Origin: Amphimedon queenslandica
Taxonomy: Eukaryota > Porifera > Demospongiae > Haplosclerida > Niphatidae
Assembly (NCBI RefSeq): GCF_000090795.2
Contig: NW_003546254.1
Location: 339,752-403,751, forward strand
Direction of reading: 5' to 3'
DNA length: 64,000 nucleotides
The notes below the pieces were generated by a model that was given only the letters and a program-made list of their open reading frames with translations, ran no database searches and was not told the origin of the DNA. Positions 48,475-61,524 of this stretch are shown piece after piece. A program made the position numbers and the translations under genes. The number at the start of each line of letters is the position of its first letter. Position 1 is the stretch's first letter.

Positions 48475-50254
48475 TTAAGTGTCGTATAGAGACATGCTAC
48501 TGTATCCTCCTTCCTCGTCATCTTCGGTCTGATGCTGTTGCAAGCTTAAGTCAGTCATTTTTACATATTCAAGTGTGTCGTCATTGATTACTGATACTCG
48601 AGGAGGGAATTTTGACCCAGGATGATGATTAGTAGGAGTGCTTGTAGTTGTAGTTATGCCGTTTGTTGTGCTTCTAACAGAAGGGGTAGAGTTAATCCTT
48701 TCTGTTTCTTTGTTGTTGTCCTTGAGGTCTTCAGAGCAATGTACGGCAAGCACTGCATTAGTGTCTACTTCTCTTCTCTTTCTAGTTTGAGTTGATTCAT
48801 CATCTGCCAGACTCAGTGTACTGTTGCTGCTTTGAGATTTAATAGGAGAATTAAAAGCAGGCTCGGAGGAGCTTCTTTTTACATTATAACTGCTGCTGTC
48901 ATCAGTTTGAATGTCAGATGTCTTGGTAGTGCTCTCGATAGCAATTTCTTGTAGTGGCTGCAGTACAGTAATGACAGAGCCGGAGAAGCTTACATTATCG
49001 AGTTTGTAAATTTCCTAAAATATTATAATAATCATTTCAAAACAAATCGTTGTGAACTAGTATATACCATGTTAAACATTGGAAAGTCTTCAAATTTTTT
49101 CTTTCCTTTGATAGTTTGATACCTGTAAAATATGATATATTGAGACTAATGAGCCACAGAAACAATTCATGTTCATACATACACGCGCACAAAGAGTAAA
49201 CAGGTACATGGGTATTGACTATGCTTATAGTATTATTATAACTGAGTGTTTTTTATAAACTCACTTTGAATACTGCCAATAAGTAATACAGATGGTCAAT
49301 GCCAAGCATGATGCAAGCAATGCAATAAAACCAATCACTGCTAACAGAATTATATAAAATGATGAGAAGAAAGTAGTAGAAGGTTGTGAAGAACCAGTTG
49401 TTGAAGGAGTGGGAAATGAAGAAGGAGTTGAGCGATCATCAGTAGTGCTCAAGCTACTGGTGCTTAAGATACTGGTGCTTAAGATACTGGTGCTTAAGAT
49501 ACTGGTGCTTAAGATACTGGTGCTTAAGATACTGCTATCCTTCAAGGTATTGGTACTTAAGATATTGGTGCTTTTTGTGTAGATACTTGATAACATTAAA
49601 TTGTTTGTTAAAATGCTGTCTTTGAATAATGTACTGCTGAGACTGTATATGCTCATCATATCACTTGCAAAATCCGAAAACTCACTGCTGTAACTGCTAA
49701 TGATTGTTGGTTGAATAGAATAATCAGTCACTGAAGTTGTGGATGAAGTATCATGCTGTGAGCTGCAGGTTGGACTAGATTGTATATGGCAAGTGATGAA
49801 TGGGATTTCTTCTGTGTCTCTTACACATCCTTTGAATATGCAGTAGGTATCACTTATGTTTATGATTTTGTTCCATGTAGGTCTATTAATCTGGCCTTCT
49901 GTAAGAGTATAAGATCCAGCTAACTATAAAAATAATAAACATAAAAGTCTAAATGCTTTAATTTTGATGCTCATCACTCTCTTTCTCTCATAAATAATTA
50001 TCATACTGTATCATTGGTGTAGTAGTAGCAATGACTGTCTATCATTATTTGATTGTACATAGTTCCACCAGTATACTTTACCAAAGCAGTATCATTACTA
50101 TAACACTGAGCTGTTATCTCTATATGATCCAGAGTGCCTGCAGATTTAAGAAATTATTTAAACTATTGTGCTCTTTGAACTTACAGCTGTAACTATCTGA
50201 ACACCTTGCATTTCCTTTAGCTATCAGAAGTAGCAGGAAACCCAGGAAAATCAT
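48475..50254 (-). CDS. Receptor-array gene A: single-pass surface protein with YxxM tail
   Basis: Five exons (50254-50185, 50137-50007, 49923-49265, 49122-49068, 49014-48475) give 484 residues. A signal peptide (MIFLGFLLLLIAKGNA) precedes a small cysteine-containing domain (LDHIEITAQC, YCIFKGCV) and a Ser/Thr stalk with a 5-residue ILSTS unit repeated in tandem. A membrane helix (FYIILLAVIGFIALLASCLAL) and a 200-residue tail follow. The tail has the array's box (KLDNVSFSGSVITVLQPL) and two YxxM motifs (LEYVKM, GYSSM), which fit the binding consensus of PI3K-type SH2 domains. No known family was recognised; orthology outside sponges is doubtful. Exon phases 1, 0, 2, 0 match gene B except that B's stalk intron is absent here. 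Confidence 0.75.
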
Positions 50255-50859
50255 TTTTAGCTGCTGCTGTGGATCTACTTTGAGTGAACTCTGCTGCTTC
50301 CTTTCCTCTGATGTTTGCTTACTCCAAGTGAGCCTGGAGTGGACGGGGATGTGTGGTTATATGCTATAATTGTGTGCAGTGAGCTGAAAAGATATGTAGT
50401 GGTTAGTCACTACATTTGTCACTATAGTCTAGACTATACATGCTTTGACTAACAATGCATACTGCATCATTTTAGAATCATATCTTCACATGTTTGTCAT
50501 TCTACAAAAATGCATGAGTGCTTTCTTTGCATTCATGCATCTGCCCTGCAAATAGTGGGAGGGTTGGATCACGTCCTGCCACATAGGTCATCCCTCACTA
50601 ATTAATTTGAGTAACTTTTAGCCAAACTTAGATGTGTAGCACCCATACAAATACAAATTGCTATAAGCATTTGTGGTTCACACACATATTCCAACTCCCT
50701 CCTCTATATACTTGTCCAGTATCAGGTTACATTTGCACTGAATATAATGTTTATCAACTACATTGCTGAGCTATGATAACATACATTGCAAATGTATCAT
50801 GCACATAATAAGATAGGAGATGGATATGTGTTCTTGCAAATAGTTATATTGATTCTTGT
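50255..50859. other. Intergenic: promoter side of gene A, 3' flank of gene B
   Basis: No supported gene. AT-rich sequence with TACATTTGC/GCAAATGTA strings near 50727 and 50788; I see no repeat element. Confidence 0.55.
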
Positions 50860-52970
50860 TCACATGTGTACGTAATCACTGGAGCCTGCACTTGAATCGA
50901 ACTTTATTCCAGAGCTGGTTTGATTTCTTTTGTCACTAAATTCATTATTGTCATACTCCATTAAATCACTACTAGTGTCCATAAATTCACTCTCTGTATT
51001 GTGAGGCTGTGTGTTAAGCATATGAGACACTGTTACATAGCCACTGGTATCACAGGATGATGCTGTCACAGCTGCTGTTTGAACTGGAGTTAATGAAGAA
51101 TTGTGAGTGTTAGAGTCAGTACTTTTTGCTAGTTTGTTTGACTCTTGTGGCGATTCATAATTATTTATGTCTGCTGGTTTATTTGACTCTAATGCTTGTT
51201 GAGTGCTATCAGTTTTTATAGAAGAGAAAAATTCCTTGACATTATTTGAGTCGATGCTCTCTGTGTCTTTATTATTAACAGTGTTGACTTTCTCTGATAA
51301 CAGGGTACAGTTTTGTAATGGCTGGAATACGGTGACTACAGATCCTAAGCTGACATCATCCAACTTGTAAAGCTCCTTTTAAAAGTAAAGAATGCAAATA
51401 TTGTTATTGTTAAATAGAGTAGAGAATGTTACATGACATACCATTTCAAAAATTCGAGAGAAATCAAGAGGCTCGTTATGTGTCACACGCCTAACAAAGA
51501 AGAGAAGAGAGAGAGAAAAAAAGATAACAAGGGAGATTACAGGGAGATGTTGGGGGAGGAAGGAAAAGAGAGAGGCAGGTCAGCCGCAGGTGGGTGAGAA
51601 AGAGAGGGAGGGTAAAAAGAGGGGGAGAGAGAAAGGGGGAGAGAGGGGGAGAGAGAAAGGGGGAGAGAGAGAAAGAGAAAGAAAAGAGTACAATTAAGGC
51701 TCATCCAAACCACCAGCCACATTACACTTACTTGGAATTTCTCCAGACAATGATGTATACAAAAACTATAATGCAACAGACAATCATACCAATGACAGGA
51801 ATAAGAACACTTGCTATTATAATAGTAAGTACAGTAGTATCTATAGTTGGATCAGAAATTGGCAGGGTGGGCTCTGATGACTGAGAAGATTGTGAGTTTA
51901 ATGATTGAAATGATGACTGTGAGTTTAATGATTGAAATGATGACTGTGAGTTCAATGATTGAAATGATGACTGTGATTGAGAAGACTGTGATTGAGAAGA
52001 CTGTGTTAAAACAGAGCTAGTGCTTGATGGGTATGATGTGTCATGTGTAGTCATTTGTTGTCGACTTGTTTCTTTCATGCTTGAGAACAAGGAGTAATTC
52101 GATTCTCCTGTGATTGACACCAAAGTGGTAGGTGAATGATCTAAGGTTGTTGTCATAGTGAAATAGTCTGTAATTTCATTAGAGGTCACTGTGATATCAC
52201 TAACCACACTACCTATAAAAACATATAAAATATATTGTGTTACAAGGGAATTTATTATGGCCAGGAAAAAGCTCAGTATTTTAGTGTTAAACAATAGGCC
52301 ATTTTCTGAGCTTACAATGAAACAAAAGTATATGTATCATAGCAAGAGATAGTATGAAATAATAATACATAAAACTGACTTACTTGTTGGAGTATAAGTG
52401 CATTCTGTAGCTGCTGCTACTCCGCACGTTGAATCTGATCTTCCAACACAACCAATGACAGAACAATAAATGCCTGAGCTAATGATAGATGAGTATTGTA
52501 CTGATCTTTTCTCTGTTTCAATTGAATCAGTGGGTGTTGTTAATATGAGCTCATATGAAAACTAGAAATTATTATTATAAACATCAAGAGTACTAAATCA
52601 TACAGCTATACAGTCTTGAGTAATGGTGACTGCATGGGGAGGCATGAAAGTCAACACTAAAGGCAGGCATGCTGTCTAAGCTGCAGGAGTCACTACTTAC
52701 TGTATTGTTGTTAAAGCATTCCATCATTATAAAAACTTCTTCAGCTTTCTTATCCTTCAAAGACCAAGTTACTGTGCCAAATGAGTTATTGACACACTCA
52801 GCACTGATGTCCAATTTATTAGATGGATTAGAACCTGCAGTAAGTGAAGAAAAAGATATGAGCTAGAGGATTCCAAATTAAGAAGACTTACAGTATCCAC
52901 CACAAGGTTCAGCAAGTGACAGCCTGAAGAGTTCAGTAGTTAGAAGGAGCAGGACTAGAGAGAACCTCAT
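50860..52970 (-). CDS. Receptor-array gene B: surface protein with ITIM-like and YxxM tail motifs
   Basis: Six exons (52970-52892, 52834-52701, 52561-52384, 52212-51732, 51490-51442, 51375-50860) give 478 residues with phases 1, 0, 1, 2, 0. It has a signal peptide (MRFSLVLLLLTTELFRLSLA), then a beta-type module (LDISAECVNNSFGTVTWSL, VFIMMECFNN) and a second part with IYCSVIGCVGR. The stalk contains a 9-residue SQSSFQSLN unit three times. A membrane helix (TIIIASVLIPVIGMIVCC) leads to the intracellular box (LDDVSLGSVVTVFQPL). The tail includes SGYVTV (an S-x-Y-x-x-V ITIM-type site), MEYDNNEF and a C-terminal SDYVHM (YxxM). The alternation C...W...C suggests an Ig- or FN3-like fold; function is unknown. 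It is the reference member for the array's exon layout. Confidence 0.78.
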
Positions 52971-53482
52971 TGTGAGCCTAATGGTGAACAATGAATGATG
53001 GACAGTTAGCCACTTCCTGATAAGTCTTTACACTAAAAATGTGGCTTCTTCTTAGTTATTACTAGGCAGGAAGCCCACCCTACTCTACATGACCTACTAC
53101 AATTTGATAACAATGATTTAGTCTATTGAATGACTTTTTCTCAGGAAAGGACTTCTTTGTATTTATCACCTTGTTGAAGATCAGTATAGTATACATTTTG
53201 TGCTAGGATTAATTCTCATCAGCTAAAAATTATTTTTATTTCGCTTACAGAATAAAAATTGCTAGTCTTACTGGCACACCTGCTCTTGCATGTATAAGTA
53301 TTCTCAATTAACATTTTATTGCTTCAATCATATAGCAAACATTCTCAGATAACATTGCGGTATAGTAGAGTGATAACAAAGCTGTATTGTTCATAGTTCA
53401 GGATTAAAACAACAAATATAATGGAATGTGTATACATATGATTTCTCCTGATTTTTAGTGAAAAACTCAGATGTTTAAAAAC
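52971..53482. other. Intergenic: promoter side of gene B, 3' flank of gene C
   Basis: No gene seen; AT-rich, unique-looking sequence. Confidence 0.55.
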
Positions 53483-54966
53483 TCAGGGGTAGTATCTACA
53501 AGGTGATGTATTTTCTTCTCTTTTCCCTTTCTTTAAGTTGTCATTTCTCTTCTTATTGCATTCAGTAGATACAGAGTGATTGAGGTCTTGTTCGTCGGGA
53601 GTGATTGCAGTCGCTATAAATTTATCCCATGACAGAGGCTGCTCAACAGTTATAACTGATTCAGAGAGACTGATGTCGTCCATCATGTCAACATCTAAAT
53701 AGATAAAGTTGTCCTGTAGAATGATAAAAGATAAACTTAACGACTCGATGTGAATGTTTTAGTCCTACCTGAATTCCATGTACGTTGTGACTCATTTTAA
53801 GCCTATATCCATGTTCAACAGAGAATAGAGTAATAAAATAAAGCAAATAATTATTAGTCTCACTTTTTACAGTGTAGCAATAAAATGAAGCACACAATGA
53901 TAAATATGACAATCAACAGTATGGCCATGACTACTGAAATCCCAGAGACGGAGACTATTAGTGCAATGTTACTCCCAGATCCTCTTCCAGTTGTTGTATT
54001 TAGTACTGTTGTTGAAGGTACAAAAGTACTAGTTATAAAGTGGGATAAATCAGAAAATGGCAATGATTCAGAGACCATCGATAATGAACCAATACTACTA
54101 ATAGTTAGTTCCATTGAAGAAAGAGTAGCATAAGTTACACTGCCAGCAGTAGAAGACCTAGAAAAGAAAGATGTGTACAAGTTAGAATCGATCATGCACA
54201 TAGATCTAATTCAATACAAATTGATCTTCTAAATTTTTTGATCATGCAATTCCTTGTTATTATACATTGCAAATTAATGTCTCAGTACACAAAGAATACA
54301 TTAAAGTAACAATTTAATTCCATTGGAAACATTTGCTATCAAAGGGCATAATACTCGTTACATTAAAGGAGTAATGACGTAAGGAATTGGCAGTCAAACA
54401 CTTAAGTTGCAAACAATTCCACCAACTGCCAGATATAATATTAAATTACTTTTAATTACTCAACATACGTTGATATAAATGACGATGACACGATAGATCT
54501 AGGTTCTTCAATGTCTAAAAATTAAAAAGTTACTTCATTACTAAAATTTAAAAAATACTTAGTATAAAAGACTTAATTTAAAAGCTACTATTTTTAGACA
54601 TATTTTTTTATTGAACCAGTGCACCATACCTGAGCAATGAAAATTTCTTGTAATCTCATTTATTTCATGTTCATACAAAAGATATACAGTTATGTTGCAG
54701 GCTTCACCTCTCTTCAAAGGATAAATATAAGTGAACTCTAACCCACTTTCCAATGTCTCAGCTAAGTCTTTGTATTGATCATTGGAACTATTATCACATT
54801 TCAATCCTACATACACGTGTTGTAGCTTAGAATCATTTGTCCTCCAAGAAACATAGACTCCTGAAGTGCTGCACTGAACATCAATGTGTAAGCTCCTGTC
54901 TTGGCCTTTTACTGGCTCCAAGGCAAAACTGCTCAACAGCAGAGCCAGTATAAGGGGCAGAAGCAT
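53483..54966 (-). CDS. Receptor-array gene C: short-tailed member
   Basis: Five exons (54966-54630, 54514-54469, 54157-53864, 53802-53769, 53713-53483) give 313 residues. The internal ATG at 54966 is chosen over an upstream in-frame start (55023) because it opens a clean signal peptide (MLLPLILALLLSSFALEPVKG). The ectodomain (LHIDVQCSTSGVYVSWRTN, VYVGLKCDN, ACNITVYLLYEHEIN) is encoded by one exon where gene B uses three, so two introns are missing. A Ser/Thr stalk, a membrane helix (IALIVSVSGISVVMAILL...) and the box (MDDISLSESVITVEQPL) follow. The tail is only about 50 residues after the box and has no YxxM motif. The VSWRTN and CNITVYL strings are the most FN3-like in the family. Confidence 0.75.
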
Positions 54967-55300
54967 CCTTGACAACTGGCTGGCGATATATGGATCATAT
55001 CTATAGGCATGTAATCCAAACACAATTAGCTCAGTTTAGGAAACAATATCAGGACGGATGTTTGCAGTGTTGTTAATTAAACGCGTGGGCAGGAACCATA
55101 CTTCAGACACAATATTTATATTAAAATAAATTCACAAAGGTATGTACAAAATGAATAAAAACCACAATCACAAAAACTGGGAATCACAAAAACTTTTGTC
55201 ATAGTTGATAAGCATACTGTAATACATTTATACGTTGCACATGGCTTCCATTTGTGTGGATGAGTATGACGAATCGTCACTTTCGGAAACATAATCCGAG
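54967..55300. other. Intergenic between genes C and D
   Basis: Promoter side of gene C and 3' flank of gene D; no gene or repeat seen. Confidence 0.5.
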
Positions 55301-58300
55301 TCATAATCTATTTCTAGTTCTTGTGTGCCCCTTGCAGGAACTGTCTTTATATAAAGACTCACTTCCAGAACTGGCTAAACGAGTATGACCCTTCGTTAAT
55401 ACACCACTGCTCCTGCTACTCATAGTACCTTTAATCAAAGAAGGTTGAGCGAGTGTTGAGGAATATGTATAGCTATTATCTTTATGCCTCCCAACTGAAG
55501 GGTCAGTGTGAGATTTATTACTGGAGCTAGCTGGTGATTGAGAGCTGCTTCCTCTATTATTATTATTATTATTAGTACTTGAAACTGTAGAGTAAGAGCA
55601 TGGGCTACCAGATTTAGTATTATCCTGTTCGTTTGAAGGTTGACGGTGTCTATACGCATAATGAACATCTGTATTTACTCTACCTTTAGTTAAAGATTGA
55701 TTTGATGAAGAAGTGCCTGAAGATTGTGAAGATTGATCACAAGGAGAATACATACGCTCATTATTTTTAGTGCTACTTCTTAAAATCTCCCGAGTAGATG
55801 AATCAAGAGCTTCATTATTAGGTACTGTACTTGTTGAAGGTAGAGTATGAGGATAATGTTGTTCTCTATTAGCCGCCAATTGATTATCTGACGACAGGCT
55901 GGTAGTACTAGGTGGACTGGTAGTAGGTGCTACACAGTGCCGATTGTTATTACAGTGACGATTATTATTATCATAAGCTGTTGGTGGTGTTTTAGCTTCT
56001 GAAGGAAAGCCTTCTGTCCGTATGCTTTTTACAACACCTTTAGACATATGAAGGGATAAAGGAGGCTGAAACTGATTGACAGAAGGTTTAGAATCCATCG
56101 TGTTTATTGATGAAGTTGGGACAGGTTTAACCAGCTGAATCTCCTTTATAGCAGCTTCATCAACTGAAACAGAGCCCTTCCTATTACTATCAATGTCAGT
56201 ACTGGATATCATCAAACTGCAGTGTTTAGGAGCTGTCAAGGGAGGATGCAGTGGCTGGACAATGGTGGCAACTGATTCAGCAATGCTTATATCATCAAGC
56301 ATGAAATGATGAATATCATGTATCCCCTATAGTTATAAGTGTAATAAAAGTAAATTGATTGACATATTATGTCAAAACTCACCATTTCAAAGTCCATGAA
56401 GTTAATATCATTCATATTTTTCCTGAGAGAAAGATAGGAATACAGTAAATACAATAAGTATGGTATATTATCCCTGACATAAGAACTTTGTACAGTGGTC
56501 TCACATAGACAGATCCCACCCTCTGAGCCCCCAGGATGGAGGCACGAAGGGTGGGGTTTGGCTATGCGAGATTGTTTGCATAGGAGGCATAATTCCCAGG
56601 GAAAACACTTCACAAAAATCATCTTTCAATCTATTCACAAGGAAAATTTTATCTATTGTTTATTATCAGTATAATAGAAAAATTTTTAAATTTTGAAATT
56701 TTTGTCAATATTTTAAAATCACAAATTAGCAAAATTAAAAATATACCATCTATATTCTACTTTTCTTTTTGATTAATTTGACAATTAAAGTGTGGAATCA
56801 TATATGGACCATGACTATCAATAGGAAGCAGACCTGGGGAGGCTGGGGTCAATTATGATCATAGTTATAAATAGAGGCTCAATTACAATTACATAATTGT
56901 AATTATAATTGAGAACACTGAGTTGTCATGGTGTACTGACTACCAAATCAATATGGACGCAGGGAAAATGCTCTCGATCTACCTAAGTAGCCACTTCACA
57001 TTACATGATCATATGCATACATACATGCATTGTACACACATATATGGAAGTGAGACAATCAGAGTTTTTTTGGCTCAGCTTCTTGCCAGTTTATGAGGTA
57101 TGTTATACATCTAATTTGTTATAGCTCATTTAGCAGGCTTTGTGGGAAGCCCTGGTGACAATATGCTATTGCTTCTATGATAGCTGAATTGCAGCTTTGA
57201 AGCAAGCCATGCTCTGTTTCATACAAAAACATAGTATTGGAATTGAAATTACTTCACACAGTCATTAAGTTTATTTTTACATAAGAAGGGATGTGTAATG
57301 GTAACTAAAGTTTTGTAATTGACCCCAGGGTCTGATAGGAAGGTAATCAGCAATAAACTCTATTCAGCTCTGTTTTATAAACTGTTTGCATAGCAATTCC
57401 TGATAAGTGAATCTATGGTTTACTTTTCCCTCTAACACAAAAAGCTATAAAAATAGCTATCATTTACCTTGAGAATCTCTTGTGTGCTAAGAACAAGCAA
57501 CAAAGTACAAAGGCGACACCAATACCAAAGACTATCAAAAAGCCAGCACTGAGAATGACAAAGAAAAAAGCTGAAATAGGTGAGCCAGAATCAAGAGGAG
57601 TGACTAAGAGGGATTGAAGTTCAAAGGTAGAAAGAAAGGGAGAGAGAGAGAGATAAGATAAAACAAATAATAACTCAATTTATTATGTTTGTTTTATAAC
57701 ACCTAAAAAAGGATTTTGTGGCTGCTGGCTCAAAGAAGAGCACACATCCCCTATGGCCACTGGGCAGGTACAAATATAATACACACATACATAATAGGAA
57801 ATCCACATAAGAGAGTTCTTTATTGGCAGTGGGGTCAAATTTAAACACCTGTCTAGACTTTATAAAAAAATATCTTAACTATGTCAATGTCCAGAAACGT
57901 AAACATAGAACAAAGTCATAATAGCAGGAGGAAAAAACCAATTAGGCACAGGCCCCACAAAACATGATGTAGTTGAGTAGTTCATACTCCAAAGGCTGGT
58001 TTACATGCTCTAAGGCTAATGTACAATAATATGCTAGTCGTGATGTTACATTGACACAGGAATAAAATTTGGCTTTATTCTAGCGTGCATCAAAAGGTCA
58101 AATTGCCCACACTTTTGATTAAAACATAATTTTGACGGTACACTATACAGTCTATACAGGGAAAGGACAATATATTCCAGCCTCTCTCTTACCTGTTGGT
58201 GAAATACCGCCAGTAGCAGTAATTGAACTGATAATGTTAATGGTACTGCTTCTACTAATGTCTGTACTTCCAGGATTAATGTCAGAACTTGATGATACAG

Positions 58301-59266
58301 AGATACTGATAATGTTAATGGTACTGCTTCTGCTAATGCCAGAGCTGCTAGGATTAATATCAAGACTTGACGATGGCAGCATTATACTGGTGCTACTGTC
58401 GCTAGTAGCACTACTGGAGAATAGATCCATTTCTGTCATCAAAACAAAAATAAGTATAAAATATTAGAAAAGACAATAATGTGCACCTCTATGACATGTT
58501 GCCTCTTGAATGTTATATTTATAAACGTTATTTTCTGCAGGACCAGTCCTTACACAACCAGAGAAGACACAAACAGTCCCGGGCTCAAGATTAGTATTGT
58601 AATACACTGGTATATTCCTTTCAGAACTGGGATTATATTGATTCAAAAGTATTCTAGAGTACTGCAAATGATAAAATAAAATGATAGCCGTCATAAAATT
58701 TGTTAATAGCTTACTGATGTATTCAATATCTCATTTGTGCACTTCATCTCAACAGTAACAAACATGTAGTCTCTCTTGCCAGTTTCCCTCACATTCAGTA
58801 AAGCAAAGCTGTCATTAATGCAAGATACACTAAAGTTGTGATATGGTCCCACAAGAGAACTGTCACCTGCATCAAAACAAAATAAACAGCACATAGATCA
58901 TCAATCAATTTTTGTATGTGTAAGGCTGCAACAGTTATTCTAGGCAGTGAGTTGCTATGGAGATTTGAGCTGCCTCAAGACAATTAGCCCAGTGAGACTA
59001 AACGAGACAGCCGGACACAATTAAGCCACTCATTGCTTGTACAAAGCCTGCGTTTGCATGCTTTCCATGCTTAAGTGAATGCAAAACAATACTAAACGCT
59101 CGCAAATGGATGCACGACTATAAATCTCACTTTTATCTCCTTTTACAAGATGCGGCCTGCAGACACCATCAGGGTATTCCTGAGCTCTGGCTACTGTGCT
59201 GAGGTGCAACAGAGCTGTGAATAGCAGAGGAAAGGCCAGGGAAGCAAGCGAGGATCGAATAGCCAT
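55301..59266 (-). CDS. Receptor-array gene D: long Ser/Asn-rich cytoplasmic tail
   Basis: Seven exons (59266-59131, 58866-58715, 58661-58487, 58432-58193, 57603-57468, 56422-56383, 56326-55301) give 634 residues with phases 1, 0, 1, 1, 2, 0. The signal peptide (SLASLAFPLLFTALLHL) leads to the cysteine-bearing module (HNFSVSCINDSFALLNV, VTVEMKCTN, TVCVFSGCV). The stalk has its own exon with a tandem pair of about 25 residues (DINP...ISRSSTINIIS). The helix exon (FFFVILSAGFLIVFGIGVAF) and a 13-residue juxtamembrane exon ending FMDFEM precede the tail. That tail, about 340 residues in one exon, begins with the box (MLDDISIAESVATIVQPL) and is Ser/Asn/Pro-rich with scattered tyrosines (MYSPC, YSTV, YTYSS). 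Compared with gene B the stalk is split by an extra intron. Known function: none recognised. Confidence 0.75.
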
Positions 59267-60029
59267 ATCCAACGTGTTTGAGATTGTGACGATCTGCAGT
59301 GGGTAAGTGCCAATTAAATAGCACTATGCTTAGAACTAATGTGCTATGCTTGCTATGTGTACGTGGTGGCATATCCGGCATAAACGTCAGAGCTGCGTCA
59401 CAAAAATAATTTTGTAACCACAATCAGCTCTATAATTAGTATCCGGCTACAAAGCCTAAAAATAATAGGCTCTGAAAGCTCAAGCATCACACTGATAGTT
59501 GATAATCCGAAGAAAAATTATTACTATCAATATTGCAATGGTGAATGAATCTAAAACTATACTGAATTATCAATGAACGATTATTTTTTTGCTCATAAAA
59601 TAAATCTATCTCTATTCTTCTTTTCTGTCATGAAGATGGATATTTAACCTACTAAATTCTTATAAATTATATTGGCTGCACTGATTTGGCTTGTTCTGCT
59701 TCTGTCCAGGATTGCTTGGATACTAGACAACTTTACAGTAAACAAAGCACATCACTGTAAACAAAGCCTATAGTAATTGTAAAAGACAAAAATAATAATA
59801 ATAATAATAATAATAAAGGCACAATTCTAGACACACAAAGCAACGTAAGACAGCACAAGTGCCAAGTTTAGGCATACAAGTAATAATTATAAGTTGATAG
59901 TGGTTTACTTGTAAAGTTATACATGCCATTTCATCTTAGATATATTTTTAACATTACAATGTCAATATAATAGTAGGTGTGAAAGTTTTGGTATGTTTTA
60001 CTTGTAGTGCAGACAAGAGCTCAGACCTA

Positions 60030-60175
60030 AAATATTGAGAAAGAGAGAGAGGGAGGAATTAGGGAGAGAAGGAGAGAGAGAAAGGGAAGGAGAGAAAGAA
60101 GAAAGAGAGGGAAAGAAAGAGGGAAGGAGAGAGAGAGAGAGAGGGAAAGAGAGTGAGAAAAGAGGGAGGAGAAGA
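60030..60175. repeat. GA-rich (purine) low-complexity block
   Basis: About 145 bases of almost pure purine on the plus strand with GAGAGAG and GGAAAGAGA units. Similar shorter tracts lie at 5692-5770, 11728-11800, 12238-12362, 41708-41738 and 51589-51690. Confidence 0.85.
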
Positions 60176-61524
60176 TGCTATCATGTAAAAACAATACAAA
60201 GGTAAGTTATCAAATGCTTTAGATAAAAGCAAGGGAAGTTTGTACTGTTATGAAAACACCATGAGAGACACAAACAATCTGTAATTAGAGCTAAAAAAAT
60301 TTTTACTTAAGGAGTGTATAAACGGCTGAGTGACCACAATTATAAAATGATCAAGTTGGTATGAGCGAAATGAAATAAACTACTGGCGACAATGCTTGCT
60401 AATTTGTAACGGCATAAACATCACTAACCACACTCATTATGAAGACAGAACACGTAAATACTAAAGATATTAGATAATACATAATGCCATTAAGAAACCA
60501 TAATAATTACACAACTTATTAATTTATGAGTGTAGTAAATGGCACGAGGAAGGTTTCAAACAAAGACCCATGGTTAACAGAGTCATAACCAACAGAGCCA
60601 GTAATACTACTGTGTGTCTCATCTATGGTTTGAAATGGGAGTGAGTAGCTTATGTGGTGAAGCCTAGCTACAAACAAGAAACCAAGTAATAGACTTATAT
60701 CACTGAGTGTACACATAGTGGGATATCTTTGAGAGGGAGAAATTTTGGTGAAATCCCAATTTCGGTGATCGGGCAAGTATCATCAAAGAGGCACTTGTAT
60801 TCCGGAGAATGTTTACCAAATCACCAAATTCACTAATAGGATTTTCCTTCCCTAAATTACTGACAGTAACTGGGAGGGAATGACTCACATGCATATAATA
60901 GACTTACATGCATAATCAGAGCCACTCCTATCATTAGTAGGCAACGTCACCCAGCAACCAATGAATACCAATCAGGATTCACAAACATACCAAACTGAAC
61001 TGACTCCCTGTACTACATAGCAATTACACTGTACATACCAATAGAGCCTGTCATTACTAGCATAATACTGGGGAGACAGAGGGGAATAATGTTAGAGGAA
61101 GGAAGGGAGTGCTTACACAAAAACCATGATTCAGACTGATATCAGTCCTGATCTAAGCAATAACAATAATTGGTTGTGTACATGTACAATGTAAGTGTAT
61201 TAGAGTTGAAAATGAGTGTTTCCAACTGCATACATGTACACGTACATGTGCCTGAGAGAATGGAAAGTGCAAACAATAATATTTAATTTAGGTACACAAG
61301 CTGAGCCAAATGTGTTGCCAAATAATTAAATGGCTTCAACAATTGCCTTCCTTCTTAATTCTGATAATTAAAAAACAGCCTAGCATTCTGTAAACATAAT
61401 AGCCAGTGTAACCATGACACTACTTTTTTGTTCATAAACCCAATCAGTCAAATCCTTGTGGTGCTCAATCACATGTAGTACAAAATCAGCTCACAAAAAA
61501 AACAGTAATGGTATAGGGTTGTAA

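Noticed and set aside
60519-60776. Minus-strand ORF with SDISLLLGFLFVARLHH, slightly like the receptor box DDISIAESVATIVQPLHP
   Set aside because: Only DIS and a terminal LH match, the SV-T-QPL core is missing, and no in-phase acceptor or juxtamembrane exon leads into it. Too weak to call the tail of gene E.
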